Positions 39,578 to 48,962 of a stretch of DNA of 64,000 bases are shown one piece after another. Each line of letters opens with the position of its first letter. Position 1 is the first letter of the stretch. The notes beneath the pieces were generated by a model. That model did not search any database, was not told the origin of the DNA, and worked only from the letters and a program-made list of their open reading frames with translations. A program made the position numbers and the translations under genes. Source of the stretch: Fidelibacterota bacterium (GTDB lineage Bacteria > Fidelibacterota > Marinisomatia > Marinisomatales > TCS55); NCBI GenBank assembly GCA_016845785.1, contig JAERSH010000048.1, forward strand, positions 1-64,000, written 5' to 3'.

Positions 39578-41836
39578 ATGTTTAAGAAATTAATATTCAG
39601 TATTTTTCTATTTAGCACCAATGGATTTAGTGGTGTAAAAGGAAACGAAGTTTCCATTATTCCCAAGCCCAATCAATTAGAATTGAAGTCGGGACACTTC
39701 AAGTTGAACGCAAACACTAAAATTCTTGTCCCTAGTCAAAAAGATGTGAAAGAATTGGGACATTTACTGGCGGATTACTTATCCCCCGCAACAGAATTTA
39801 ATCTGAATGTAATTACTGAAAATAAGGATATTCAACCGAATACAATCCGTCTATCCATTATTTCCAATCCGGATACATTGGGGAAAGAAGGATATATTTT
39901 ACATGTCACTAAAAAGTCGATTCAATTAAAAGCAAACCATGCCACGGGGCTGTTTAGAGGGATTCAAACCATTCGACAATTGTTGCCTGCCGAGGTTGAA
40001 AATCCATCCACTAAAAATAAAAAATGGCGAATACCATCTGTTGAAATTGTAGATAAACCCCGCTTCCCTTGGCGAGGCATGCTGCTGGATTGTGGTCGTC
40101 ATTTCATGGAAAAAGACTTCATCAAGCGATATATCGATTTGTTAGCATACCATAAAATGAATACCCTCCATTGGCATTTAACTGAAGATCAAGGTTGGCG
40201 GATTGAAATTAAAAAATATCCAAAATTGACTGAAATTGGGGCATGGCGAACCCAGCCGGATGGTTCAAAGTATGGTGGATTTTACACACAAGAAGATGTA
40301 AAAGAAATTGTGGCCTATGCTCAATCCCGTCATATTAATGTCATTCCGGAAATTGAACTCCCCGGACATTCCGTTGCCGCATTGGCGGCCTATCCTGAAT
40401 ATTCATGCACGGGAGGGCCATTTGAAGTGACGTCTCTTTGGGGCGTCCATAAGGATGTATATTGTGCCGGCAACGATAACACCTTTTCATTTTTAGAAGA
40501 TGTCCTCACAGAAGTTATTGATCTATTCCCGGGAAAGTATATTCATATTGGTGGGGATGAGTGTCCCAAGGATCGATGGAAGGAATGTGAAAAATGTCAG
40601 GCTCGAATCGAGGCCGAAGGCTTAACGGATGAACATGAGCTCCAAAGTTATTTTATTAAACGTGTAGAAAAATTTTTGAATGCCAAAGGACGTCAAATCA
40701 TCGGGTGGGATGAAATCTTAGAAGGCGGATTGGCTCCGGGTGCTACGGTTCAATCCTGGCGGGGTATGGAAGGAGGCATTGAAGCAGCGAAACTTGGGCA
40801 CGATGTCATTATGTCACCAACGTCGCATGCATACTTTGATTATGATGTTTCCACCACGGATCTGCGGCAAGTATATACCTTTGATCCAATTCCAAAGGAA
40901 CTTACGCCTGAAGAAGCCAAGCATGTATTGGGTGGTGAATGCAATATGTGGACCGAACGTGCACCTCAAGAATTGGTGGATAGCAAAATGTTTCCCCGAT
41001 TGTTGGCAATGACAGAGGTGTTGTGGTCGAATCCGGATGGGCGTGATTATGAAGAATTTTATGATCGCGTTGAAGTGCATTTTGATCGGTTGGATTATTT
41101 GGGAGTGACCTATGGTTCAGTATCCCGTCCTATATTTATTCGGCCAAACTATGATGCTGAGTCCAATAAAATAATGGTAAATATTGAAGCAGGTGAACGG
41201 GGATTAAGTGTACGATATACGACTGATGGTTCGGAACCGGAAAGCCGTTCCAAAAAATTTAAAAAACCAATTGATGTAAAAAAGACAACTTCAATTAAAG
41301 CGGCAGCCTTTAAAAATGGTAGAAAGTATGGCGAAACTGCAATTCAAAATATAGATCATCACTTGGGAATTGGTCGACCTATTTCTCGCACAAATTCCTA
41401 TGCTTCAAAATACGCTGCAAGAGGTGAATTCGCTCCGGTAGATGGTATCCGTGGCTCTATAAGTTTTAGAGATGGGGCCTGGCAGGGATATCAATATGTT
41501 GATTTCAATGGAACCATTGACTTGGGCAGTGAAAAAGAATTACAATCAATTGAGGCACGGTTTCTCCAAGATAACAATTCATGGATATTTATGCCCCAAT
41601 CGGTGGCATTTTCACTCTCTACAGATGGGCAATATTTTGAAACAATCCATATTGATCAAAATGACGTGTCCCCAAAAACAACTGAAGCTGTACTAAAAGA
41701 TTTTAAAACGACAATGAATGGTCGACGAGCAAGATATGTAAAAGTTCATGCGAAGAATCGCGGTGTATGCCCCGATTGGCATCCTGGTGCCGGTGGAAAA
41801 TCCTGGATATTTTTAGACGAAATAACAATTAATTAA
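39578..41836 (+). CDS. GH20 beta-N-acetylhexosaminidase with F5/8 module
   Basis: 752 residues: export signal, GH20b domain, catalytic barrel, a chitobiase-type C-terminal domain (RYTTDGSEPESRS near 545) and an F5/8-like module (598-752). The catalytic pair is D327-E328 in HIGGDECPKDRW, with HWHLTEDQGWRIEIK upstream. It removes terminal beta-GlcNAc or GalNAc by substrate-assisted catalysis in the periplasm or at the surface. The C-terminal module matches that of the preceding sulfatase. Confidence 0.94.
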   Translation: MFKKLIFSIFLFSTNGFSGVKGNEVSIIPKPNQLELKSGHFKLNANTKILVPSQKDVKELGHLLADYLSPATEFNLNVITENKDIQPNTIRLSIISNPDTLGKEGYILHVTKKSIQLKANHATGLFRGIQTIRQLLPAEVENPSTKNKKWRIPSVEIVDKPRFPWRGMLLDCGRHFMEKDFIKRYIDLLAYHKMNTLHWHLTEDQGWRIEIKKYPKLTEIGAWRTQPDGSKYGGFYTQEDVKEIVAYAQSRHINVIPEIELPGHSVAALAAYPEYSCTGGPFEVTSLWGVHKDVYCAGNDNTFSFLEDVLTEVIDLFPGKYIHIGGDECPKDRWKECEKCQARIEAEGLTDEHELQSYFIKRVEKFLNAKGRQIIGWDEILEGGLAPGATVQSWRGMEGGIEAAKLGHDVIMSPTSHAYFDYDVSTTDLRQVYTFDPIPKELTPEEAKHVLGGECNMWTERAPQELVDSKMFPRLLAMTEVLWSNPDGRDYEEFYDRVEVHFDRLDYLGVTYGSVSRPIFIRPNYDAESNKIMVNIEAGERGLSVRYTTDGSEPESRSKKFKKPIDVKKTTSIKAAAFKNGRKYGETAIQNIDHHLGIGRPISRTNSYASKYAARGEFAPVDGIRGSISFRDGAWQGYQYVDFNGTIDLGSEKELQSIEARFLQDNNSWIFMPQSVAFSLSTDGQYFETIHIDQNDVSPKTTEAVLKDFKTTMNGRRARYVKVHAKNRGVCPDWHPGAGGKSWIFLDEITIN

Positions 41837-41849
41837 GAGAAAGAGAACC

Positions 41850-43163
41850 ATGACCAATATAGAATCTAACAAACCAAAAGTGGTGTCAAAGCAATTTTTA
41901 ATCCCCTTTATTCTTGTGGGCATATTATTTCCACTATGGGGGTTTGCCAATGATATTACCAATCCCATGGTGGCTGCATTTAAAAATATCTTACTCATAA
42001 GCAATTTTGAAAGTGCATTGGTCCAATTCGCATTTTATGGCGGTTATTGTTTTATGGCCATTCCTGCGGCGATTTTTATCAAGCGATTTAATTATAAACA
42101 GGCGATCATCATGGGGTTGGCCCTTTATTCCATCGGATGTTTTCTGTTTATCCCTGCAGGGAATATGATGGCTTTTGAAGCATTTCTTTTTTCTTATTTT
42201 GTCATGACATGCGGATTGTCATTTTTAGAAACGAGTGCCAATCCATATATCCTTTCATTAGGAGATGAAGCCACGGCCACGCAGCGATTAAACTTTGCTC
42301 AAGCATTTAATCCCTTGGGATCACTTACAGGTATGTTTGTGGCGAGAGAATTCATTTTAGCAAAATTAAATCCGGCCAGCGAAGCAGCACGCAGGGATTT
42401 ATCTGTGAGTGATCCTGCCGCATTTACCCAAATACAACAGAATGACCTCAATGTCATCATTGGCCCTTACTTAATGTTAGGTATGGTTGTATTGGTTGTG
42501 TTGGCCATATTTTTTCTAAGCAAACTCCCCGGATCATCCACAGGAAATGGCAGTCAATTGGACCTTAAACCAACACTGAAACGCTTATTCACGAATAAAC
42601 GATATTTAGAGGGTGTGGGTGCTCAGGCATTTTATATTGGCGCACAAATCATGTGTTGGACATTCATCATCCAATATGGTGTTAATGAGGTGGGCTTGAC
42701 CAAAGCGGAAGCACAATCTTATAACATGATTGCCATGGTCATTTTTGTCAGTAGTCGGTTTGTATGTACATATCTCCTGAAATTTTTCAATTCAGGTCAA
42801 TTGCTCATGTTCCTTTCAATCGGTGGAGGACTGTTTTCCTTGGGAGCCGTATTTCTTCCGGGAATGACAGGATTATATTCACTCATGGCCATATCAGCAT
42901 GTATGTCACTCATGTTTCCCACGATTTACGGCATTGCCCTCAAAGGATTGGGTGAAGATGCAAAACTTGGATCTGCAGGACTCATCATGGCGATTGGTGG
43001 CGGTTCACTTATGCCACCACTTCAAGGTGCCATTATGGATATGTCATCCTTTTCTTTGGGTGGATTTGTTATGTCCAGCACGAGAGTCAGCTTCGGTTTG
43101 CCATTTCTATGCTTCATTGTCGTCGGCCTTTACGGATGGAATACCATGAGAAAACACGGATAA
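41850..43163 (+). CDS. fucP: L-fucose:H+ symporter
   Basis: 437 residues, 12 transmembrane segments, MFS fold. The FGHS-type features are present: LFPLWGFANDITNPMV near the N-terminus, the cytoplasmic LETSANPYI and NFAQAFNPLGS stretches typical of FucP, and the C-terminal PTIYGIALKGLG. It imports L-fucose released by the fucosidase at 54170. The fucose catabolic genes follow directly. Related members carry glucose or galactose, but context favours fucose. Confidence 0.9.
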   Translation: MTNIESNKPKVVSKQFLIPFILVGILFPLWGFANDITNPMVAAFKNILLISNFESALVQFAFYGGYCFMAIPAAIFIKRFNYKQAIIMGLALYSIGCFLFIPAGNMMAFEAFLFSYFVMTCGLSFLETSANPYILSLGDEATATQRLNFAQAFNPLGSLTGMFVAREFILAKLNPASEAARRDLSVSDPAAFTQIQQNDLNVIIGPYLMLGMVVLVVLAIFFLSKLPGSSTGNGSQLDLKPTLKRLFTNKRYLEGVGAQAFYIGAQIMCWTFIIQYGVNEVGLTKAEAQSYNMIAMVIFVSSRFVCTYLLKFFNSGQLLMFLSIGGGLFSLGAVFLPGMTGLYSLMAISACMSLMFPTIYGIALKGLGEDAKLGSAGLIMAIGGGSLMPPLQGAIMDMSSFSLGGFVMSSTRVSFGLPFLCFIVVGLYGWNTMRKHG

Positions 43164-43166
43164 ACA

Positions 43167-43598
43167 ATGCTTAAAGGAATCTCTCCCGTCGTCTCTCCGG
43201 ATCTTTTGTATACGCTACATGTCATGGGTCATGGGGACGAAATTGTTTTGGCCGATGCACATTTTCCCACGGAATCACTGAATGATAATGTGATTCGCGC
43301 TGATGGTGTGAAGATTAAAGATTTGTTGGAAGGTATCCTGCCTCTATTCGAGATTGATTCATACGTGGATGATGCAATTGTGATGATGGATGCAGTTTCT
43401 GGTGATACATTAGACCCGACGGTGGAAGAATCCTATATGGTTCCCATAAAAAAGTTTGCCCCCAATGAGCCATCCATTGTCCGAATTGAACGGTACAGGT
43501 TTTACGAAAGAGCAAAAAATGCTTATGCAGTTCTATTAACAGGGGAATTGGCAAAGTATGGAAATATAATCCTTAAAAAAGGGGTGACGCCGGTTTAA
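43167..43598 (+). CDS. fucU: L-fucose mutarotase (RbsD/FucU family)
   Basis: 143 residues, the usual length. The catalytic His and Asp are H22 and D30 in [15 protein letters not shown]. It interconverts alpha and beta anomers of L-fucose, supplying the form that the dehydrogenase oxidises. It is 3 bp from both neighbours, so it is in the same transcript. Confidence 0.92.
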   Translation: MLKGISPVVSPDLLYTLHVMGHGDEIVLADAHFPTESLNDNVIRADGVKIKDLLEGILPLFEIDSYVDDAIVMMDAVSGDTLDPTVEESYMVPIKKFAPNEPSIVRIERYRFYERAKNAYAVLLTGELAKYGNIILKKGVTPV

Positions 43599-43600
43599 AT

Positions 43601-44929
43601 ATGAATACAGTTAAAAATGTAACTGTTCAGGATTTACGCGTTCCTACATCCGATGATTTATTGGGTTCGGATCCTTTTCATAAGAAACCGGATTATTCTT
43701 GTGTGTTAACGACAATTGAATCAAACTCAGGCGCGAAGGGGATCTCTGTTGTATTCACAGTTGGTGCCGGGAATGACTGGGTGGCTTATGGTGTCAATGA
43801 ACTTATCCCTTTGGTAAAAAATTATGCGATCGATGATTTCATTAAAAATCCGGGAGAATTGTATCAAACCATTTTAAATCACCATCAATTGCGATGGTTA
43901 GGGGACGGCGTGTTTCGCATGGCCATGGGGGGTATTATGAATGCCATGTGGGATCTCTGGGCCAAAGAAGTTGGTAAACCCATGTGGAAATTACTAGTGG
44001 ACCTTGAACCTGAGACTCTAATTGAATGCATTGACTGGCGCCATTTAGAAGACGCTTTATCCAAAAATGAAGCATTAGAAATTTTAAGGAATAATCAATC
44101 CCAGAAAAGCAGATCAGAAAAGCGATTGAATGAGAAGGGCGTAAAAGCATACTCCACAGCAGGATGGATAGGGCTGACAAATGATCAAATTTTGGAAAAG
44201 ATCAATCAAATGAAATCAGATGGTTTTGATGCGTTTAAATTAAAAGTGGGGCAGGATGTAGCGTTTGATAAAGCACGCATTCAGTTTATCCGTAATGCTA
44301 TTGGTGTGGATGCAAAATTGATGGTGGACGCCAATCAAGTATGGGGTGTAGACGCAGCTATTGAATATATGAAAGAATTGGCGGATTTTGACATTACTTG
44401 GATTGAAGAACCTACCGCTCGGGATGATGTTTTGGGATACCAAAAAATTTCTGAGGCCCTCAATCCATTGGGATTAAAAGTGGCAGCAGGGGAGCAGATT
44501 CAATCTCCGGTAATCTTTAAACAAATGGTTAGCAGTGGTGCCATTCAATATGCCCAGATTGATGCATGTCGGATGGGCGGTATCAATGATGTGATGGGTA
44601 TTATTTTGTTGGCCGCAAAGTATGAATTGCCCGTTTGTCCTCATGGTGGTGGCATTGGTCTTTGTAATATGATTCGTCATTTATCTATTTGGGATCAGGT
44701 ATCGGTCTCCGATCATTCTAACACTCAATTGGTGGAATATATCGATTTTCTTCAAGAGGGTGTATTTGTAAATCCTGTGAAGGTGAAAAATGGAGCTTAT
44801 GTGCTGCCAACTCATCCCGGTTGGGGGTTGGAAATGGATCAAAAATTTGTTGATGACCATCTGTATCCAAATGGTAATGTTTGGCGTGAAAGAGAAAAGC
44901 CCAATGGTGTTACATTTGTTGTTGAATAA
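43601..44929 (+). CDS. L-fuconate dehydratase
   Basis: 442 residues of the enolase superfamily. Metal ligands are D243 in VDANQ, E269 in IEEPT and E298 in AGEQ, with a K-x-K base pair in FKLKVG and the catalytic His in CPHGGG. Length and the YSCVLTTIES and STAGWIGL segments match the L-fuconate dehydratase group. It removes water from L-fuconate to give 2-keto-3-deoxy-L-fuconate in the cytoplasm. Confidence 0.92.
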   Translation: MNTVKNVTVQDLRVPTSDDLLGSDPFHKKPDYSCVLTTIESNSGAKGISVVFTVGAGNDWVAYGVNELIPLVKNYAIDDFIKNPGELYQTILNHHQLRWLGDGVFRMAMGGIMNAMWDLWAKEVGKPMWKLLVDLEPETLIECIDWRHLEDALSKNEALEILRNNQSQKSRSEKRLNEKGVKAYSTAGWIGLTNDQILEKINQMKSDGFDAFKLKVGQDVAFDKARIQFIRNAIGVDAKLMVDANQVWGVDAAIEYMKELADFDITWIEEPTARDDVLGYQKISEALNPLGLKVAAGEQIQSPVIFKQMVSSGAIQYAQIDACRMGGINDVMGIILLAAKYELPVCPHGGGIGLCNMIRHLSIWDQVSVSDHSNTQLVEYIDFLQEGVFVNPVKVKNGAYVLPTHPGWGLEMDQKFVDDHLYPNGNVWREREKPNGVTFVVE

Positions 44930-44946
44930 TTACTATGGAGGTATCA

Positions 44947-45708
44947 TTGACTCAATTTAGTCTCGCGGGAAAACATGCAATTGTTACTGGCGGGTCCAGT
45001 GGCATTGGTAAGAGTATTGCCCAACTATTTTTTGAAAATGGGGCCCATGTTCATATATTGGATGTAGATGAAGGTCAGGGTGAATCTATTGTGAATGAAA
45101 ATGTATCATTTTACCAATGCGATGTCACCGATCAGTCCAAAGTGAATTCTATTTTTCAATCAATCGCAAAAGATCATTCAATTGATGTCTTGGTGAATAA
45201 TGCGGGGATTGCCCATGTGGGTAATGTAGAAACAACCACTGAAGCAGACTTGGATCGCATTTATGCTGTTAATGTGAAAGGTGTTTATAATTGCCTCCAT
45301 GCTTGTGTGCCGATTATGAAATCCAATGGGGGTGGCGTCATTTTAAATATGGCTTCCGTTGCTGCATCGGTTGGACTTCCGGATCGTTTTGCCTACTCCA
45401 TGAGCAAAGGCGCTGTTGTGAGTATGACTATATCAGTTGCAAAGGATTATTTGGCCGATAATATTCGTTGCAATAGTATCTCTCCAGCAAGAGTTCATAC
45501 GCCTTTTGTGGATGGATTTATTGCGGAAAATTATCCGGGAAAAGAAAAAGAAATGTTTGAAAATTTATCCAAAACGCAGCCCATTGGCAGGATGGGGAAG
45601 CCGGAAGAGATTGCAGCACTCGCTTTATTTTTGTGCTCCGATGAAGCATCTTTTATTACCGGTGTGGACTATCCTATAGACGGTGGATTTACCACTCTAA
45701 ATTCGTGA
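44947..45708 (+). CDS. SDR dehydrogenase, probable 2-keto-3-deoxy-L-fuconate dehydrogenase
   Basis: 253 residues of the classical short-chain dehydrogenase fold with TGGSSGIG for NAD binding, NNAG, and a Ser, Tyr, Lys triad in MASVAAS and YSMSK. The PARVHTPFVDGF stretch resembles known KDF dehydrogenases. TTG 44947 is favoured over ATG 44935 because GGAGG at 44937-44941 is then correctly spaced as a ribosome-binding site. It would oxidise C4 of KDF to give 2,4-diketo-3-deoxy-L-fuconate. Confidence 0.82.
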   Translation: MTQFSLAGKHAIVTGGSSGIGKSIAQLFFENGAHVHILDVDEGQGESIVNENVSFYQCDVTDQSKVNSIFQSIAKDHSIDVLVNNAGIAHVGNVETTTEADLDRIYAVNVKGVYNCLHACVPIMKSNGGGVILNMASVAASVGLPDRFAYSMSKGAVVSMTISVAKDYLADNIRCNSISPARVHTPFVDGFIAENYPGKEKEMFENLSKTQPIGRMGKPEEIAALALFLCSDEASFITGVDYPIDGGFTTLNS

Positions 45709-45712
45709 AATT

Positions 45713-46582
45713 ATGAAATTAATTCGATTTGGCGAGGCAGGGAATGAAAAGCCCGGTGTGGTTCTATCTGATGGGAAACGGGTTGACGTGAGTGCATTTT
45801 GTCGGGATTATGATGAAGCCTTTTTTGAAAATGATGGTATAGACGAGCTAGAAAAATGGCTAATTGATCAGAAAGATGAACTGCCTGAAGTTTCCCCAGA
45901 TATGAGGTTAGGACCTCCCATCAAACGTCCTTCAAAAATCGTCTGTATTGGATTGAATTATGCCAAACATGCCAAAGAAAGTGGAATGGATATCCCTGAA
46001 GAACCGGTGTTATTTTTTAAATCCACTTCTGCTATTGTTGGTCCCAATGATGATCTAATTATTCCCAAAAATGGCACCAAGGCAGATTGGGAAGTTGAAC
46101 TGGCGGTGGTTATAGGGAAAAAAGCCAGCTATGTTTCTGTTGAAGAGGCAGATGATTATATTGCCGGCTATATGCTCCATAATGATTATAGCGAAAGGGG
46201 TTTTCAATTGGAACGAAGCGGCCAGTGGGTGAAAGGCAAAAGTTCCGATACATTTGCGCCAATAGGACCCTATCTAGCAACGAAAGATAAAATTGAGGAT
46301 CCCCATGATTTGAATCTTTGGCTCAAGGTCAATGACGAGACCATGCAAGAGGGCAACACGTCCGACTTTATTTTTAATATCCCCCAATTGGTGAGTTATG
46401 TTAGCCAATTTATGAGTTTACTACCGGGAGATATTATTTCTACCGGGACACCAATGGGTGTTGGCTTGGGCATGGATCCACCTCGATATTTACAACCGGG
46501 AGATGTGGTTGAACTTGGTATTGATGGTTTGGGTGAGTCCCACCAATTGGTGAAATCCTATGATGAGGTACATTCTAATTGA
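45713..46582 (+). CDS. FAH-family hydrolase, probable 2,4-diketo-3-deoxy-L-fuconate hydrolase
   Basis: 289 residues. The fumarylacetoacetate-hydrolase fold motifs GLNYAKHAKESG, the metal-binding WEVELAVVIG and the ending STGTPMGVGLGM are intact. This enzyme splits the diketo acid into pyruvate and L-lactate. The lutABC genes three genes downstream fit the lactate product. It overlaps the next gene by 4 bp. Confidence 0.88.
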   Translation: MKLIRFGEAGNEKPGVVLSDGKRVDVSAFCRDYDEAFFENDGIDELEKWLIDQKDELPEVSPDMRLGPPIKRPSKIVCIGLNYAKHAKESGMDIPEEPVLFFKSTSAIVGPNDDLIIPKNGTKADWEVELAVVIGKKASYVSVEEADDYIAGYMLHNDYSERGFQLERSGQWVKGKSSDTFAPIGPYLATKDKIEDPHDLNLWLKVNDETMQEGNTSDFIFNIPQLVSYVSQFMSLLPGDIISTGTPMGVGLGMDPPRYLQPGDVVELGIDGLGESHQLVKSYDEVHSN

Positions 46583-47409
46583 GGATTGACGCCCACCAGC
46601 ATTTTTGGCATTACGACCCTATTGAATATGACTGGATCGATGATAACATGGACATCCTTAAACAGGACTATCTTCCGCCTCAGTTGGAGCCAAATCTAAT
46701 AAAAAATAAATTTGATGGTTGTATTGCTGTCCAAGCTCGTCAATCGGAAGGGGAAACAGAATTTCTTTTAGAATTGGCTACCCAAAACAATTTTATTAAT
46801 GGTGTGGTGGGATGGGTGAATCTCTGTGATCCACATGTTATAGACCGATTAGCCCATTTTTCAAATTCCAAAAAATTATGCGGTATTCGGCATATCGTTC
46901 AGGCGGAGGAAGATGACAATTTTATGCTTAGAGATGATTTCCAGAACGGCATACGAGTATTGGGACAGTTTGACCTAGCTTATGATATTCTCATTTTTCC
47001 GAAACACTTGAGTCCGGCTTATGAATTGGTGAAGCAATTTCCAAATCAAAGGTTTGTAATCGACCATATTGCAAAGCCCCAAATAAAAGATCAAAAAATT
47101 AACGATTGGCAGAAGGGTATTGAGCGAATAGCACAATTGCCGAATGTTTATTGCAAGGTTTCCGGACTAGTGACAGAAGCAGATTGGAATGATTGGGAGT
47201 CAGAAGATTTTACTGCCTACTTGGATGTGGTTTTTTCTGCTTTTGGTATGGATAGGGTGATGATTGGATCAGACTGGCCCGTATGTCTTTTAGGGGGTAG
47301 TTATGGTGAAGTGATTGGTATAGTCACTAATTATATTTCAAAATATTCGATAGAAGACAGAAATAAGGTTTTAGGATTAAACGCAGCAAATTTCTACCAA
47401 TTGAATTAA
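46579..47409 (+). CDS. L-fucono-lactonase, amidohydrolase superfamily
   Basis: 276 residues. It has HQHFW near the N-terminus (H6, H8), the later VIDHIAKP and the C-terminal IGSDWPVC, the pattern of the fuconolactonase/2-pyrone-4,6-dicarboxylate hydrolase group. It opens L-fucono-lactone to L-fuconate. The start is TTG, overlapping the preceding stop as TTGA; no better ATG exists before the essential HxH motif. Confidence 0.87.
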   Translation: MRIDAHQHFWHYDPIEYDWIDDNMDILKQDYLPPQLEPNLIKNKFDGCIAVQARQSEGETEFLLELATQNNFINGVVGWVNLCDPHVIDRLAHFSNSKKLCGIRHIVQAEEDDNFMLRDDFQNGIRVLGQFDLAYDILIFPKHLSPAYELVKQFPNQRFVIDHIAKPQIKDQKINDWQKGIERIAQLPNVYCKVSGLVTEADWNDWESEDFTAYLDVVFSAFGMDRVMIGSDWPVCLLGGSYGEVIGIVTNYISKYSIEDRNKVLGLNAANFYQLN

Positions 47410-47419
47410 GGGAAATCTC

Positions 47420-48214
47420 ATGGACCTCAATTTAAAAGATAAAGTCATCATTGTTACCGGCGGAGCAAAAGGAATTGGTGAAGCGATTACAAGAGGAATC
47501 GCCGAAGAAGGTGGAATACCGGTGATTGTTGGTCGATCTAAAGATGAAGGGGAGAAGTTGACGGACGAATTGGTCGATTCAGGTAAGGAAGTATTAAATC
47601 TGTGTTATGAATTATCCTCAACAGAAAATTGCGAAGCAGCTGTTTCATCCGTAATGAGCACATACGGACGAATTGATGGGTTGATCAATAATGCAGGCGT
47701 GAATGATGGGGTAGGATTAGAAAAAGGAAATCCTGTACAATTCAAAAGGTCCGTAGAAACAAATCTATTTCACTATTATGATATGGCCCATTATTGCATT
47801 CCTGAATTAAAAAAATCTAAGGGAAACATTGTTAATATCAGTTCAAAAACGGCCATCACCGGCCAAGGAAATACTTCCGGTTATGCAGCTGCGAAGGGTG
47901 CCCAATTGGCATTAACACGTGAATGGGCAGTAGAATTATTAAATTATAATATTCGTGTGAATGCAATTGTCCCTGCAGAAGTGATGACCCCCCTTTATAA
48001 AAAATGGTTGGATACATTTGATAATCCGAATGAAAAACAAAAAGAGATTGAAAAAAATGTACCATTCGGGAATCGAATGACCACGGCAAAAGAAATTGCA
48101 GATACGGCATTATTCCTGCTCTCCGAACGATCTTCTCACATTACCGGCCAGCACATTGTTGTGGATGGGGGTTATGTCCACTTAGATCGATCTCTTTCGG
48201 TATTGGGGGATTAG
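47420..48214 (+). CDS. SDR dehydrogenase, probable L-fucose dehydrogenase
   Basis: 264 residues. It has TGGAKGIG, NNAGVND, a Ser in NISSKTA and YAAAK. The N-terminus DLNLKDKVIIVTGG is close to described bacterial L-fucose dehydrogenases. It would oxidise beta-L-fucopyranose to the lactone. The two SDRs in this operon (44947 and here) are distinct and have presumably been assigned different steps; the assignment is by resemblance and could be reversed. Confidence 0.8.
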   Translation: MDLNLKDKVIIVTGGAKGIGEAITRGIAEEGGIPVIVGRSKDEGEKLTDELVDSGKEVLNLCYELSSTENCEAAVSSVMSTYGRIDGLINNAGVNDGVGLEKGNPVQFKRSVETNLFHYYDMAHYCIPELKKSKGNIVNISSKTAITGQGNTSGYAAAKGAQLALTREWAVELLNYNIRVNAIVPAEVMTPLYKKWLDTFDNPNEKQKEIEKNVPFGNRMTTAKEIADTALFLLSERSSHITGQHIVVDGGYVHLDRSLSVLGD

Positions 48215-48215
48215 C

Positions 48216-48962
48216 ATGGCGCGAGTGGCTTTATTCGTCCCTTGCTATATCGATCAAGTCTACCCTCAGGTTGCCATTGCCACTATTGAATTATTACAAA
48301 AACTGGGATTGGATGTGGTGTACCCCACTAATCAAACTTGTTGTGGCCAGCCTATTGGGAATGCCGGTTATGAATGTGAACTCAACGATGTTGCCCATCG
48401 GTTTATAGATCAATTTGAAGAATTTGATGCAGTCATTTCGCCATCGGGGAGTTGTGTCCATTTTGTAAAGGCACAGTACAGTTTTATCAATCAGTCCGAT
48501 TCGGTTAAACACGTTCGAAATCATATTTATGAATTATGCGATTATCTCACCAACATTTTAAATATCAAAAATTTCAATACTCGGTTTCCCCACCGTGTCG
48601 GCATCCATTACAGTTGTCATAGTTTGCGTGGATTGGATTCTGGTAAGCCATCTGAGATCATTGGAGAAGATTATTCCAACATTCAAAGTCTACTCGAGAC
48701 TGTTCAGGATTTAACGTTGGTCCATCCTGAGAGAAAGGATGAATGTTGTGGTTTTGGCGGCACATTTTCTGTAGATGAATCTGCTGTATCTGTAAAAATG
48801 GGACAGGATAGGTGTGGAGATTTTGAGAACCTCGATGCAGAATATATTACAAGTACGGATATGTCTTGCCTCATGCATTTGGATGGCATTTTGAAACAGG
48901 CCAACAGCAAAACCCAAGTAATTCATGTGGCAGAAATTTTAAATCAAACGGTTACTTCCTGA
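48216..48962 (+). CDS. lutA: L-lactate utilisation protein LutA
   Basis: 248 residues with two CCG domains: TCCGQPIGNAG (about 42-52) and ECCGFGGTFSV. These are the iron-sulfur or heterodisulfide-reductase-type sites of LutA/YkgE. With LutB and LutC it oxidises L-lactate to pyruvate. It starts 1 bp after the SDR gene, so it is part of the fucose operon. Confidence 0.93.
   Translation: MARVALFVPCYIDQVYPQVAIATIELLQKLGLDVVYPTNQTCCGQPIGNAGYECELNDVAHRFIDQFEEFDAVISPSGSCVHFVKAQYSFINQSDSVKHVRNHIYELCDYLTNILNIKNFNTRFPHRVGIHYSCHSLRGLDSGKPSEIIGEDYSNIQSLLETVQDLTLVHPERKDECCGFGGTFSVDESAVSVKMGQDRCGDFENLDAEYITSTDMSCLMHLDGILKQANSKTQVIHVAEILNQTVTS

Noticed and set aside
39672-39708. AAGTCGGGACACTTC in GH20 as another inserted repeat
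   Set aside because: No inverted partner or second copy was found, and the encoded residues fit a normal GH20 N-terminal domain.
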